Below, piece by piece: positions 22,830-32,297 of a stretch of 64,000 nucleotides of DNA (position 1 is its first letter; every line of letters begins with the position of its first letter). The stretch is from the NCBI GenBank assembly GCA_910574715.1, contig CAJTCH010000012.1, positions 1-64,000 of the forward strand. The letters run 5' to 3'. The translations under genes and the position numbers were made by a program. This stretch comes from Lachnospiraceae bacterium (lineage in GTDB: Bacteria > Bacillota > Clostridia > Lachnospirales > Lachnospiraceae). A model generated the notes under the pieces. That model was not told the DNA's origin and searched no databases. It worked only from the letters and a program-made list of their open reading frames with translations.

Positions 22830-25655
22830 TTATTCAAATTCAGATATAACGGCTGACAGACCAATGCAGATAACCGCCAGTCCCGTGATCGTTCCGGTCA
22901 CCCACCAAAGCGGATAGCCGCATGCAAAATACGAGAGTTTTCCCTTCATATAAAGGCTGATCAGCTTCCATATGCCGCTTCCTGCCGTAAGCAGCAGGAC
23001 TCCCACAATCATACAATAATACATCCCCTCCGCGATCAGGAGCCTTCGTTTCTGCCTTTGTGTCATTCCGACACTCTCCATGACTTCGAATTCCTTTCTT
23101 CTCGCAAATATTCCCGTAACCATCACATTAAAATAATTCGTCAATCCCGCAAGAAGCAAAACGATGCTGATGCATCCAAGGATCCGCCTGCTGCCCCTGA
23201 TCGTATCTGCCGCCTCAGAGCGAATATCAGACTTGCTGATGCAGAAGATTCCGGCCTCTTCCACCTCCTCCTGATCGCTGCCCGTTCCAAGAACTGTCTT
23301 GTTCCTCCTGCGCCTTTGATTCTCCCAGGATATGATGTCATGGATCCCTGCTTTTACTTGCGCTTCCTTCTCCTCGTCCGCATTCAGTTCCATATAGAGT
23401 GTCTTTCGCTCTGTGGGCAGCTTCTCAAATCCCTTCTCGCCGATCAGATAATAGACGGTTCCTTCCGAACCGTGCCAGGTCTGCCGTATCCGCGGGAATC
23501 CTTCCTCACGGTTATCCAGATAGCCGCTTAAGGTCAATGTCTCCGACTGCTTTCTCGTATCCTCCATAACATCCCGCTCTTCGCCGGTTGCCTGATTCCA
23601 GCGGATCCAGTCTTCTTTGGACTGCAAGGTCGTAAAATACACCGGCTCCCCCACACTTGCCATTGCCTGCTTCTCCTGCTTCGGTGTCAGCCGATGATCA
23701 TGCAGGATCATCACCCCCGTTCCGTCTGCCAGGCTGTCCATATCTACCGGAAGCTCCCGCTCCTGTACATATTGACGCAGTTCAAGAAGCTCTTCATCAT
23801 GCAGGATTTGAACAACATTTTCTGAGAATACTTCCATCATAGAAGCTTCCGATTCACGCGCCTTTTTCGTCTCCGCAATCCCCAATATACCAGGAGTGGT
23901 CAGCGGTTTTATTCCTTTCCCGGACATCGTTGAAGACATATAGGCCCCTTCCATCACATAGGACTTCTTGCGGTCTACTCCGTCAAGACTTAAAAGTCTC
24001 TCTCTTGCTTCCCGGGAAATGGGGGAGAACTCATCATACCGATTCCCATATAGCAAGACGAAGTTATCCCCTTCCGTCTCCAGGGGATCTTCTCCCGCGT
24101 CTCTCGTCTCATATTCATTCCCATAGCCTTCTTCCTGTCCCCAATCACTGAACTCTCCCGCGATCAGGAAATCCGGCCGGCTCTCGATCACATGGCTGTA
24201 ATCGATGCCCTTTGTAATGACGATCGTCCCAAGAAAAGCTTCCAAACCAAGGAACAGGGAAAAAACGGTCAGCAAAAACCTGCCCTTATTTCTGCTTATA
24301 TTCTGCCACGCCATATACCATAATTCTCTGCCAGCGCTTCTCTTCCGATAGACTGGCTTCCCAAACCTGCTTCCTACTGTTTCCGGCATCGTTTTTGCTC
24401 TTTTGAACCGTCTGTTTTCATTTATCGGCACATAGTTCATGCTCTCCACGCAGGATACATTTACCACGCGGCAGATCACGCCTGCCGCCGCTAGAAGGGT
24501 GAGAAGCACCGAGAATCCAACTGCCGCCGCCAGGATTCCCGGCCGGAAGATCCGAAGACCTTCCGCTCCCCCGTAATTGCTCAAATACTGTCCCCCTAAC
24601 ATCTCAGGAATCAGAACCAACAGGATAAACGCTGACAATACCGCCCCCGATAACACGCCCGGAACCAGAATCCTTAAAATCTGCCCAAAATATATCCTGC
24701 GAAGCTGCCTTTTCGTTGTACCGATCGTGTTGAGAAGACCCATCTGCCGCACATCTTTTGCCATAGAGATCTGCATCACATTATGGATCAGGAAGAACAT
24801 ACCGCTTAAGATGATAAGCGCGCCGAGTATTGCCATCTCATAGCTTCCAGTCATCCGGTTCACCGCATCCCCCGCAAAGGTGTTACAGGCGGTAACCCTA
24901 AGATCTGACCCCTTCCCTACAGCATCCTGATAAAGCCGCTCTTCCGTCTCCCGCCAATCCATGCTGTCAGACTGGCAGATCAGAATGTCCGATTCATTCC
25001 CGATATCATAACCCCATGCCTTATATTTTGCTTCCGATATATATCCGATTCCCCGATACGCTGCCGAATCTGTATAATCCATGTACCATCCGCTTAAGAT
25101 GAATTCCTCCTGCTCCTTTCGAAACAACCCGATATTAACCGTAAGTCCGACTTTCATTCCTTCTATGGGCTCGTCAATTCCTAATACTTCCATTGCCCGC
25201 ACAGGAAGCATGATCTCCTGCTCTTCTGCCGGGTAATGTCCGTGGATATCCGTATACGCGGGACTTATGATCCGTTCCCATGCGGGTCCGTCCAACAGTT
25301 GAATGGTGATCTCTCCGTCTCCTTCAGCAGACTTCGCGGCAGAAGCCCATCCGACAGACACTCTTCTCCCTGCCTGCTTTACATATCCAAGAGAGCGCAC
25401 CTTCTGATAGACGGAAGTCCCTGCACCGCCGATACTGGCGGACGCCGTCGTTCCCGTCGCTCTTGTCGTTTTCAAATACTCCGCCTGCACCTTGCCTACC
25501 GCAATCCCAAACACCAGCGTCAGCGTGATAATACACAGACAGACCGCTCCCATGAGAATCCGGTTTCTTCCTCTGTTATAACGTTCGTATTCTCTTGACA
25601 GCATGCGGATCACAGACCAATTGTTATTCGGGATAAATTGAATTCCGTTCATCAT
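22830..25655 (-). CDS. FtsX/MacB-family ABC exporter permease
   Basis: 941 residues with the FtsX-type permease layout: a first membrane helix (about 32-54), a large extracytoplasmic domain, three helices at about 275-395, a second long extracytoplasmic domain starting after the helix near 460 (FLLTVFSLFLGLEAFLG) and three helices at the end. It has no ATP site and pairs with the upstream ATPase, whose stop overlaps its start (ATGA). Such 8-10 helix permeases export peptides or lipoproteins or sense antimicrobial peptides (BceB-like). Confidence 0.9.
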   Translation of the reverse strand: MMNGIQFIPNNNWSVIRMLSREYERYNRGRNRILMGAVCLCIITLTLVFGIAVGKVQAEYLKTTRATGTTASASIGGAGTSVYQKVRSLGYVKQAGRRVSVGWASAAKSAEGDGEITIQLLDGPAWERIISPAYTDIHGHYPAEEQEIMLPVRAMEVLGIDEPIEGMKVGLTVNIGLFRKEQEEFILSGWYMDYTDSAAYRGIGYISEAKYKAWGYDIGNESDILICQSDSMDWRETEERLYQDAVGKGSDLRVTACNTFAGDAVNRMTGSYEMAILGALIILSGMFFLIHNVMQISMAKDVRQMGLLNTIGTTKRQLRRIYFGQILRILVPGVLSGAVLSAFILLVLIPEMLGGQYLSNYGGAEGLRIFRPGILAAAVGFSVLLTLLAAAGVICRVVNVSCVESMNYVPINENRRFKRAKTMPETVGSRFGKPVYRKRSAGRELWYMAWQNISRNKGRFLLTVFSLFLGLEAFLGTIVITKGIDYSHVIESRPDFLIAGEFSDWGQEEGYGNEYETRDAGEDPLETEGDNFVLLYGNRYDEFSPISREARERLLSLDGVDRKKSYVMEGAYMSSTMSGKGIKPLTTPGILGIAETKKARESEASMMEVFSENVVQILHDEELLELRQYVQERELPVDMDSLADGTGVMILHDHRLTPKQEKQAMASVGEPVYFTTLQSKEDWIRWNQATGEERDVMEDTRKQSETLTLSGYLDNREEGFPRIRQTWHGSEGTVYYLIGEKGFEKLPTERKTLYMELNADEEKEAQVKAGIHDIISWENQRRRRNKTVLGTGSDQEEVEEAGIFCISKSDIRSEAADTIRGSRRILGCISIVLLLAGLTNYFNVMVTGIFARRKEFEVMESVGMTQRQKRRLLIAEGMYYCMIVGVLLLTAGSGIWKLISLYMKGKLSYFACGYPLWWVTGTITGLAVICIGLSAVISEFE

Positions 25656-26386
25656 CTATCCCTCCCTCGTATCAGCGGTATGTTGCCGGAAATGCCTTCC
25701 TCCTCCGTTACTGTTCCCTCATGGCCGCAAATCCTTCCATCCTCTATCCGCACTACACGGTCTGCCATCTGAGCAACCTCTTCCTGATGTGTCACCACGA
25801 TCACCGTCTGATGGAATCTTTCTGCGCAAGAGCGCAAGAGCCCCACAACCTCCATACTGGTAACCGAATCCAGGCTCCCGGTGGGTTCATCGGCAAGAAG
25901 GATCGCAGGCTTGGTCATAAGCGCCCGGGCGATCGCCGCCCGCTGCTGCTGACCACCGGATAACATCTGAGGCAGACGGTCTAACTGCTCCCTGATACTA
26001 AGAAGCGCCGTCACCTCGTCAAAGAACGCACCATCTATCCCAGCGCCGTCCAGACGAAGGGGAAGTACGATATTCTCATACACACTAAGCACCGGCACCA
26101 GATTATACTGTTGGAACACAAAGCCGATATTCCGCCTGCGAAACACCGTCCGCTCCTCGGCCTCCATATCCTTCAGGCTATTCCCGCGGATCCAGATACC
26201 TCCCTCTGTCGGTACGTCCAACCCTCCTATCATATTCAGAAGCGTCGTCTTCCCGCTCCCGGAAGTCCCAACGATCGCCACAAATTCTCCGGCTTCAGCA
26301 AAAAATGTCACGCCGTCCAACGCGCGGACTTCATAGGTGTCCGTGATATAGTATTTCTTCAGCCCAACAGCTTTTACGATCTCCAT
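25652..26386 (-). CDS. ABC exporter ATP-binding protein (LolD/MacB-type)
   Basis: 244 residues with all motifs: Walker A GTSGSGKT (about residue 41), Q-loop FQQYNLVPVLSVYENI, signature LSGGQQQR, Walker B ILLADEPTGSLD and switch His in VVTHQEE. The FxxFQxYNL segment and length fit the LolD/MacB/BceA type. It powers the permease encoded next. Just upstream are inverted repeats (26396-26610) that probably control the operon. Confidence 0.95.
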   Translation of the reverse strand: MEIVKAVGLKKYYITDTYEVRALDGVTFFAEAGEFVAIVGTSGSGKTTLLNMIGGLDVPTEGGIWIRGNSLKDMEAEERTVFRRRNIGFVFQQYNLVPVLSVYENIVLPLRLDGAGIDGAFFDEVTALLSIREQLDRLPQMLSGGQQQRAAIARALMTKPAILLADEPTGSLDSVTSMEVVGLLRSCAERFHQTVIVVTHQEEVAQMADRVVRIEDGRICGHEGTVTEEEGISGNIPLIRGRDR

Positions 26387-26395
26387 AGATTATCC

Positions 26396-26610
26396 TCCTC
26401 GTATAATAAGTTTATAGCCAATCAAAACAGGCTATGGACTTATTCTTTTTTGTGATATAGATGAAGGATAATTCAGAAGGAGAATCTTCCCCACATCCTA
26501 TCCCATCTATACTGTCAACAGTTACTTTGATAATCCTTTCTTAATGATATAGGTGAAGGCAATCAGGAGGATTCCCCTCCCACCCTTTCATCACCTGTAC
26601 AACCCAGTTT
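26396..26610. promoter_or_regulatory. Palindromes ahead of the ABC exporter operon
   Basis: First, ATAGCC/GGCTAT (26414-26435) around ten bases, close to the leftward start. Then a pair of similar imperfect palindromes 92 bases apart: TATAGATG/CATCTATA (26456-26463 with 26504-26511) and TATAGGTG/CACCTGTA (26548-26555 with 26592-26599), each followed inside the left arm by AAGG. They may be repressor sites for the operon or small mobile repeats. Confidence 0.5.
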
Positions 26611-26639
26611 CATAATTGTTTATCCTGTGGTATGATATC

Positions 26640-26894
26640 AGGCAGAGTCTGATGTCCGAAGGCACTGCTGTTCCTCCTTTCAGCCGGCTTAGTCCGAGAC
26701 TGCTTCGATAGCATTCAGCCTGGCACATACGGCATATTCCGCTGACACAGAATTTTCATCCCCAGCCGTTAGCCCCAGCAAGAAAGGCTGACTGGGTGCA
26801 TGCTCATTGCGCGAGGTTTCGGTCACCGTATGCAGCACAGGATAACCCTTTTGCTTCAGGCTTCACAAATCCCGATCAGAACGGAGGTGATATC
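26640..26894 (+). ncRNA. Candidate IS110 bridge RNA
   Basis: The leader of the IS110 transposase is non-coding and hairpin-rich, for example CCCAG..AGCC/GGCT..CTGGG at 26761-26795. In IS110 elements, this place encodes the bridge (seek) RNA that pairs with donor and target DNA. The two target loops cannot be assigned by eye. Confidence 0.45.
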
Positions 26895-28196
26895 ATGTTA
26901 AAGATCAACTATATGTCCACCTTGTTTGTAGGTATTGATGTAAGCTCAAAGACCAATGCTGTCTATGCGATGGACTTTGAGGAAAACAAATACATCTCAT
27001 CATCGTTTGGCAATAATCAGCCGGGTGCCGATCAGCTTGTGGATATGATTGCGGAGTGTATGCAGAAGCATCAAAACCTGGATACCCTTCTTATCGTGCT
27101 GGAATCCACTTCTGTGTACAGCGTGCATATTTCCAACTTCCTGTCGACCAGTGAGGTTCTCATGCCCTACAAGCCTTACGTCTTCTGTGTGAATCCAAAG
27201 GCCACTTCCAATTACCGAAAGTCCTATATTGGAATGGAAAAGACCGATCCCACAGATGCATATCTTATTGCAGACTTTGGCAGGGTAGGCCGTACGAAAA
27301 AACTGGAGCCATGGCGCGGCGGGCAGTTCATAGCCCTGAAACGCCTTACAAGGCACCGTATGCACCTTTCTGAGTGCATCACCAGGGAGAAGACTTATAT
27401 GGTGTCTAATCTTTATCTGAAGTTTAGTGAGCTTCAGCTCCTTGAAGGTGATGATAAGCCTTTTGGCAGCCTCTATGGCGCCACGTCCTCAGCTGTCCTG
27501 ACAGAATTTCTGTCACCACAGGAGATCATTGATATGCCGGAAGAGGATCTGCTTGCTTTCCTTGCGGAAAAGAGCAGGAACCGCATCTCTGACATATCAA
27601 AAACTTCCGAACTTCTGCGGAAGGCAGCCAGGGATTCCTACCGGTTAGACAAGTGCATGTACGAACCACTGAACATATCACTGGCAAGCTCGTTTAACTG
27701 CATCCACGCCTATCAGAAAGAGATCAGGCTGATAGAGCAGGCGATTGGGAAATGCATCAACGGAATGAACCCTAATGCCCTGATCATCCTCAGATCCATA
27801 CCTGGAATAGGTCCGGTATGGGCATCCGGGATCCTGTCAGAAATAGGCGATATAACAGCATTTCATTCGTCCGATGCCCTTGCCAAATATGCCGGGCTTT
27901 ACTGGCCTAAAGGTGATTCCGGAAATTTCACTTCTGAGGACAACAACATGTCGAAAGCCGGAAATCCTTATCTTCGCTACTATCTTGGCGAAGCGGCAAA
28001 CAGCGTCAGGAAGCACATCCCTGAATATGCTGATTTCTATGCCAGAAAATATGCTGAGGTAACCAGACATCAGCACAAAAGAGCACTCGCGCTTACATCT
28101 CGTAAATTTGTACGACTCGTTTTTGGATTGCTGGTCAAAAACCAACTGTACACCGGCGAAAAGCTGGACACCGAATATAATACCGAGTCGAACTGA
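26895..28196 (+). CDS. IS110-family transposase
   Basis: 433 residues from the ATG at 26895 (GGAGGTGA four bases before). RuvC-like DEDD part: FVGIDVSSKTNAVYAM, LIVLESTSVYS, and KTDPTDAYLIADF. C-terminal Transposase_20 part: RSIPGIGPVWASGILSEIGD, KYAGLYWPKGDSGNF and KAGNPYLRYYL with the serine region. The gene appears intact. It is not the same element as the one at the right window edge. Confidence 0.95.
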   Translation: MLKINYMSTLFVGIDVSSKTNAVYAMDFEENKYISSSFGNNQPGADQLVDMIAECMQKHQNLDTLLIVLESTSVYSVHISNFLSTSEVLMPYKPYVFCVNPKATSNYRKSYIGMEKTDPTDAYLIADFGRVGRTKKLEPWRGGQFIALKRLTRHRMHLSECITREKTYMVSNLYLKFSELQLLEGDDKPFGSLYGATSSAVLTEFLSPQEIIDMPEEDLLAFLAEKSRNRISDISKTSELLRKAARDSYRLDKCMYEPLNISLASSFNCIHAYQKEIRLIEQAIGKCINGMNPNALIILRSIPGIGPVWASGILSEIGDITAFHSSDALAKYAGLYWPKGDSGNFTSEDNNMSKAGNPYLRYYLGEAANSVRKHIPEYADFYARKYAEVTRHQHKRALALTSRKFVRLVFGLLVKNQLYTGEKLDTEYNTESN

Positions 28197-28323
28197 CATT
28201 CGGTTTTTCGTAAAATATACCGAAGGTCTGTTAAAGTTACCCTTTTTTCTGAAAAACATATCAAAATCTTTTTAAAAAAGTTCTTGACATATCACCAGAA
28301 TGCTATTAAAGAAATGAGTGATC

Positions 28324-30026
28324 TCGGAAACTCTTTAAAGCCTATATTTCCGCTTTTTTTGTTTGTCTTTTTATATCTTCCTCCATGCTCCGGAGAAAAA
28401 CATCATAAAATTTATCAAATACTATTGACATATAACCCCAAACGCGCCCCCTTGTAGTCAGAAAGCGTTTGTGCCCCACGCACAGCATAATAACTACAAG
28501 GAGGTACACTTCGATACTGATAAGGTCATGGAGTTCCTCCTGCTCTTTTACTCCAACACCGGCAGACATACTAAGAACCAGCCGCAAATCTTAAGGTCTT
28601 TTATCCTTTTCTTTCTTCTATATTCAGAAGGTTTGGCCAAGCCATCCCTCACCCTTTGGGTCGACAGGTTCTCAAATGACCGCCTCCTTGCCAGCCTCAT
28701 CGGCTGTGTGCAGGATTCCCTTCCCCCGCTTGGCTCTTACTTTGATTTCATAGACAGGCTCTGGACTGCTCCGGCAACGGACTTATACGCCCAGGATAAA
28801 CTGCTTCCCGCTTCCCGAAACAGAAAAAAGCCTGTTAAGCCGAAAGGGAAAAAACAGAAAGCCCAGGAAACAAAGCCCAAAATCACTGAATTTATCGAAA
28901 AACGGCTTATGACCGGGAATGATATCCCTTTTAACTTTGAAGAGCGCCTGCAGCGCTTCTTCTATCATGTGGCCGTCTTGCCTTCCATGGAAGGCGGCTC
29001 CATACCAAAAGAACACCTTACCATTTCCGGCGACGGCATCGCCGTACATACCCACGCCTGCCCATATGGACATCACAGGGATGGTGCGCCGGAAAACCTA
29101 CGGCATTTTTCCGATACGGATGCTTCGTGGGGGTGGGACAGCGACATGGAAAAATATTATTTCGGCTACTCTATGTTTCAGTTATCCTGTTATAACAAGG
29201 AACTCAGGGCAGACATCCCGCTTCTCCTGCGGTTTACCAGCGCAAGGCGGCATGATTCGGTCAGCTTCCTTGTCGCTTTCCATGAACTGGAAAAACATAT
29301 GCCGGCAGTTTTCGCCACGAACATGTGCCTGGACTCTGCAATGGATAATTACCCCTCTTACTGGCTCCTTAAAAACAGGGGAATACGGGCGTTCATCGAC
29401 CTCAACGACAAATGCGGCCGCCCAAAAACAATTCCTGATACCATCACCATTGACAAGGATGGAACTCCCCTATGCCAAGAAAAACTGCGCATGAAGCCTA
29501 ATGGCTATGACCGTTCCAGCGGTTCCTCATGCGGCGCTGCCCTTATGGAAAAGAACACTGTTCCAAATGTAAAAACAGCTGTACGGATTCCAAATATGGG
29601 AGGATCGTCAAAACCAGGCCCGAATGGGATATCCGCCTTTACACCGATGTTCCCCGCGGCACAGATGCTTATAAGAAGATTTATAACCAACGCACCACCA
29701 CGGAACATATCAACAACCGCATCCTCAATGATTACGGCCTGCACCGTATGTTCATACACACAAAGAAGCATTATTCTTTCAGGACAACCATGATTGGCGT
29801 CTACATCCATCTGGATGCCCGCTATAAACAGCAGATACAGGCAGTGACATAAGTTATGTTTCCTACTTCGGGATTCTTTCCAGCCTGTTTTCCGGCAGGC
29901 TTAAAAGCCATGCCCGTTTTTATTCTTTATGCTCTCTAAACCGCTTAGGTTCCACAATTATCCAGTCCTTATCCTGCTCATTTTTGAAAATGAACCCTTT
30001 CTGCCTATTTGCTATTGAGTTTCCGA
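28324..30026 (+). mobile_element. DDE insertion sequence with 10-bp ends
   Basis: TCGGAAACTC at 28324-28333 and GAGTTTCCGA at 30017-30026 are perfect 10-bp inverted repeats that enclose one transposase gene (1.7 kb). The transposase is frameshifted, so the copy is probably inactive. A stem AGCCTG/CAGGCT after the gene (about 29881-29901) may be its terminator. I did not find a clear target duplication. Confidence 0.6.
28471..29852 (+). pseudogene. IS4/IS1182-like DDE transposase, frameshifted
   Basis: About 445 codons in two frames. The first (28471-about 29520) has a Lys/Pro-rich hinge, LTISGDGIAVHTHACPYG with the first catalytic Asp, and CLDSAMDNYPSYWLL with the second. The frame then changes near 29510-29550; the second part (to 29852) reads PYGKEHCSKCKNSC, then RTTTEHINNRILNDYGL with the catalytic Glu. 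Both parts are needed for activity. The start is uncertain: GTG at 28471 or ATG at 28528. The exact IS family is not certain. Confidence 0.75.
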
Positions 30027-30207
30027 AACCGCTCGTAATGAACAAGCCGATTCCGAATGGAGCACCAAGTGTGCTGTAAGTATAACATATATTGAAGATT
30101 AATGATAGTGGATTATTATGATATGGCTGGATTCAAAGAGATGCAGACGATATAGAGTTCTGAATAATATGAGAATTTTTATAAGAAACAGATAAAAAAT
30201 TGTTGCG

Positions 30208-30361
30208 AAAAAGTGTAGTTTTTCGTGATAATTCATATGGAAAATTTTTTATGCAAATATAATAAAAAAAGAGGATTAAGTTTATTGACTTATTGTCGAT
30301 AGTATATTAGAATCGTTAAGAATTTGTAGCAGGTTTTCCATTACGAAAAACTACACTTTTT
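30208..30361. repeat. Promoter cassette between 19-bp inverted repeats (copy 1)
   Basis: Arms AAAAAGTGTAGTTTTTCGT (30208-30226) and ACGAAAAACTACACTTTTT (30343-30361) are perfect inverted repeats around 116 AT-rich bases containing a rightward promoter. A second, diverged copy in inverted orientation lies at 62621-62784. Either a small non-autonomous transposable element or an invertible promoter; no recombinase gene is adjacent. Confidence 0.7.
30285..30313 (+). promoter_or_regulatory. Promoter inside the repeat cassette
   Basis: TTGACT (30285-30290), 17-base spacer, TAGAAT (30308-30313). It points at the TnpB-like gene 190 bases on. The spacer holds TTGTCGAT, one base from a Spo0A box, which may be chance. 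Confidence 0.65.
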
Positions 30362-30506
30362 GATAATGGGTTTTCGGTAAAAGAATCCCGTATTTACTGG
30401 CTTTGTAAGTGCTATAAGGGACAGTGAATTGTGTCAGTTTTGGATGTATCGGCTATAAATTCCAGGTTTCCAGAGATATTTTAAGCGAGATCTTTCAGAT
30501 GAGGGA

Positions 30507-31826
30507 ATGAAGATGCCGCCAGACAAGATATGTAAGACCGTTCATCAATACAATAAAGAGCCGATTCCGGATGAGGAGATGCAAAAGCTTCTGGATATTG
30601 CGGAGGACTACCGGAAGGTTAAGAACTACGTGTATGTCCGGTTCGGCGGGATTGGAAGTCTCTCCAAGATCTATCCGGGGTATACTGTGCAGAATGAGAT
30701 GACAGCAAGCGGCTACCGAGAGACCTTGGGAATGCCGGCGGTTTATTTCTATCTGGCAGTCTTTGATGCGCTGGGAGATATCAAGAGCCAGTGGACAAGG
30801 ACAAAATCTAAGCTTGTGAGGCTGGTCAACAAGAATGAAAGCTTTACAGAAGAAGAAAAGCATTATCTTCGTTTCCTATTAAAAGTTAGTAATGCTTTTG
30901 AGGCAGTATTGAATCAGAGAACGGTTGAGTTAACGGCAAAGGTTGACAGACAATACCGTGAGCTGGCTGAACAGGTAGATACAGAACAGCTGCATAGATA
31001 TCTGTGCAGGCAGGTGAGGAAATATCTTGTGAAGCTCCATACGGATGCAGCAGATGTGTTTTCTATAGCAGAGCGGGCATATCGTTATGCAGATCATGGA
31101 ATCTACATTTCCATTAAAGAGAAACGTAAACGAGTATTCATTCCATTGACAGATAACAACCAGTACAAATGCCAGCTGCGGATTAAACTGTATTCCAAGG
31201 AGAACCGTGTTGAGATTAAGGTTCCGGTAAATGTTGCCGTTCGAAGTCATGTTGATTATCAGAAGCAGGTAGGGGTGGCAGTTGGTTTCTATACGATGTT
31301 GACGACAGATGAAGGGCATCAATATGGAGAAGAATTAGGCAGATATCAGTCGGCATATTCAGAATGGATATGGGAACAGACCAACAGCTACCGGAGAAAT
31401 AAAAAGGATAATCCAGGGCGTAAGAAATATGCCGCAAAGAAGCGTCGATTGGAAGAAGGGCTTCACAGCTATATAAACCATGAACTGAATCAATTTCTGG
31501 CAAAGGAGAAGCCTAAGACAATTTATATTGCGAAACTTCCCAAACCAAAGGCGGGTGGATATAACAAGAAGATTAATTATTCGGTTGCCCAGTGGCAGAG
31601 AGGATACATCAGGAAACGATTGATGCAGAAATGTAAAGAACAGGCCGTCGAGGTTGTGGAAGTAATTGGTAAGGATATCAGCAAAGAGTGCAGTAAGTGC
31701 GGGGAAACCGGGACGAAGGCAGAAGGAATGTTCCATTGTCCGGTCTGCGGATATCTGGAAGCGGAGAAGACCAATACTGCCCGTAATGTGAAGAAACGGG
31801 GGCAGGGGGACGGGATATTGTATTGA
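30507..31826 (+). CDS. Nuclease-dead TnpB-like protein (TldR-like)
   Basis: 439 residues, the size of TnpB. The RuvC-like C-terminal half is recognisable: strand 1 reads VGVAVGFYT (255-263) where TnpB has VGxDxG, so Ala258 replaces the first catalytic Asp; strand 2 reads TIYIAKL (338-344) where TnpB has the Glu of IxIEDL, so Ala342 replaces it; the last motif reads AEKTNTARN (419-427) where TnpB has DRDxNAAxN, so Lys421 replaces the final Asp. The zinc ribbon is intact (C395, C398, C411, C414). Loss of all three acids with an intact fold is what defines RNA-guided, non-cutting TldR repressors. No TnpA gene accompanies it. The gene is undisrupted and sits directly before the glycan locus. Confidence 0.75.
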   Translation: MKMPPDKICKTVHQYNKEPIPDEEMQKLLDIAEDYRKVKNYVYVRFGGIGSLSKIYPGYTVQNEMTASGYRETLGMPAVYFYLAVFDALGDIKSQWTRTKSKLVRLVNKNESFTEEEKHYLRFLLKVSNAFEAVLNQRTVELTAKVDRQYRELAEQVDTEQLHRYLCRQVRKYLVKLHTDAADVFSIAERAYRYADHGIYISIKEKRKRVFIPLTDNNQYKCQLRIKLYSKENRVEIKVPVNVAVRSHVDYQKQVGVAVGFYTMLTTDEGHQYGEELGRYQSAYSEWIWEQTNSYRRNKKDNPGRKKYAAKKRRLEEGLHSYINHELNQFLAKEKPKTIYIAKLPKPKAGGYNKKINYSVAQWQRGYIRKRLMQKCKEQAVEVVEVIGKDISKECSKCGETGTKAEGMFHCPVCGYLEAEKTNTARNVKKRGQGDGILY

Positions 31827-32250
31827 ACAGATATATGTGCTAAAAAGCAGGTGGTTAATCTGGCAGAAAAATCAGTCATAAGAACAGCCATTTAGATAAG
31901 CACTGGCGATGAGCCAGGGTTTCACCGTTGTGGACTGTTGAGGATCATGGAAAATTCTGAATGGTTTCAGGGACTAAGAGGTGCGTTCATGATAAGGCAG
32001 GTGTGATGCCTGTTATATAAAATAATTTACGGCATTAGAAGGCAGATAAAAAGAGATCCACTTTATATATCTGCGTATTGGGTATGCCAAGACCTTGTGA
32101 ACATGTGGGATTGCGTTGATATGCAGGCGGTCATCATTCTTCGATGGTGACGAGTCATGACGTAGCAGGGAGCGAAGCGGATAAATCTGCATCATCTTTT
32201 TAAAGATGACCAATATGCCTTATTAAAATTGGAAGAGTGCTGAGGAATAT
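31827..32250 (+). ncRNA. Hairpin-rich non-coding stretch, candidate guide RNA
   Basis: No gene in about 550 bases between the TnpB-like stop and the DegT start. Several stems are visible: CTGGC/GCCAG near 31905, GCAGATA/TATCTGC near 32042-32074, GTCATCAT/ATGGTGAC near 32130 and CATCTTT/AAAGATG near 32196. TnpB and TldR guide RNAs are encoded right after the protein gene, so this is where one should be. The limits and any guide cannot be fixed by eye. Confidence 0.35.
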
Positions 32251-32297
32251 AAAATAGTAGGAGAAATATAAAGTTTATGTATTTTATTATATTAATT

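Larger units (their letters stand above)
26611..28310 (+). mobile_element. IS110-family element (ends approximate)
   Basis: Contains a 5' leader of about 265 bases, the transposase gene and about 100 bases of 3' flank. IS110 elements lack inverted-repeat ends, so limits are set from the leader structure and the -35-like TTGACA at 28284-28289 near the right side. A TATGAT (26631-26636) near the left side could complete a promoter in the circular form, which is the way IS110 elements make their RNA. Confidence 0.6.

Noticed and set aside
30285-30313. Spo0A box in the cassette promoter as evidence for phage control
   Set aside because: TTGTCGAT differs from the consensus by one base and an 8-base near-match in AT-rich DNA is easily chance.
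30507-31826. Active IS200/IS605 element
   Set aside because: There is no TnpA gene and the three RuvC catalytic positions are Ala, Ala and Lys, so the protein cannot cut DNA in the usual way.
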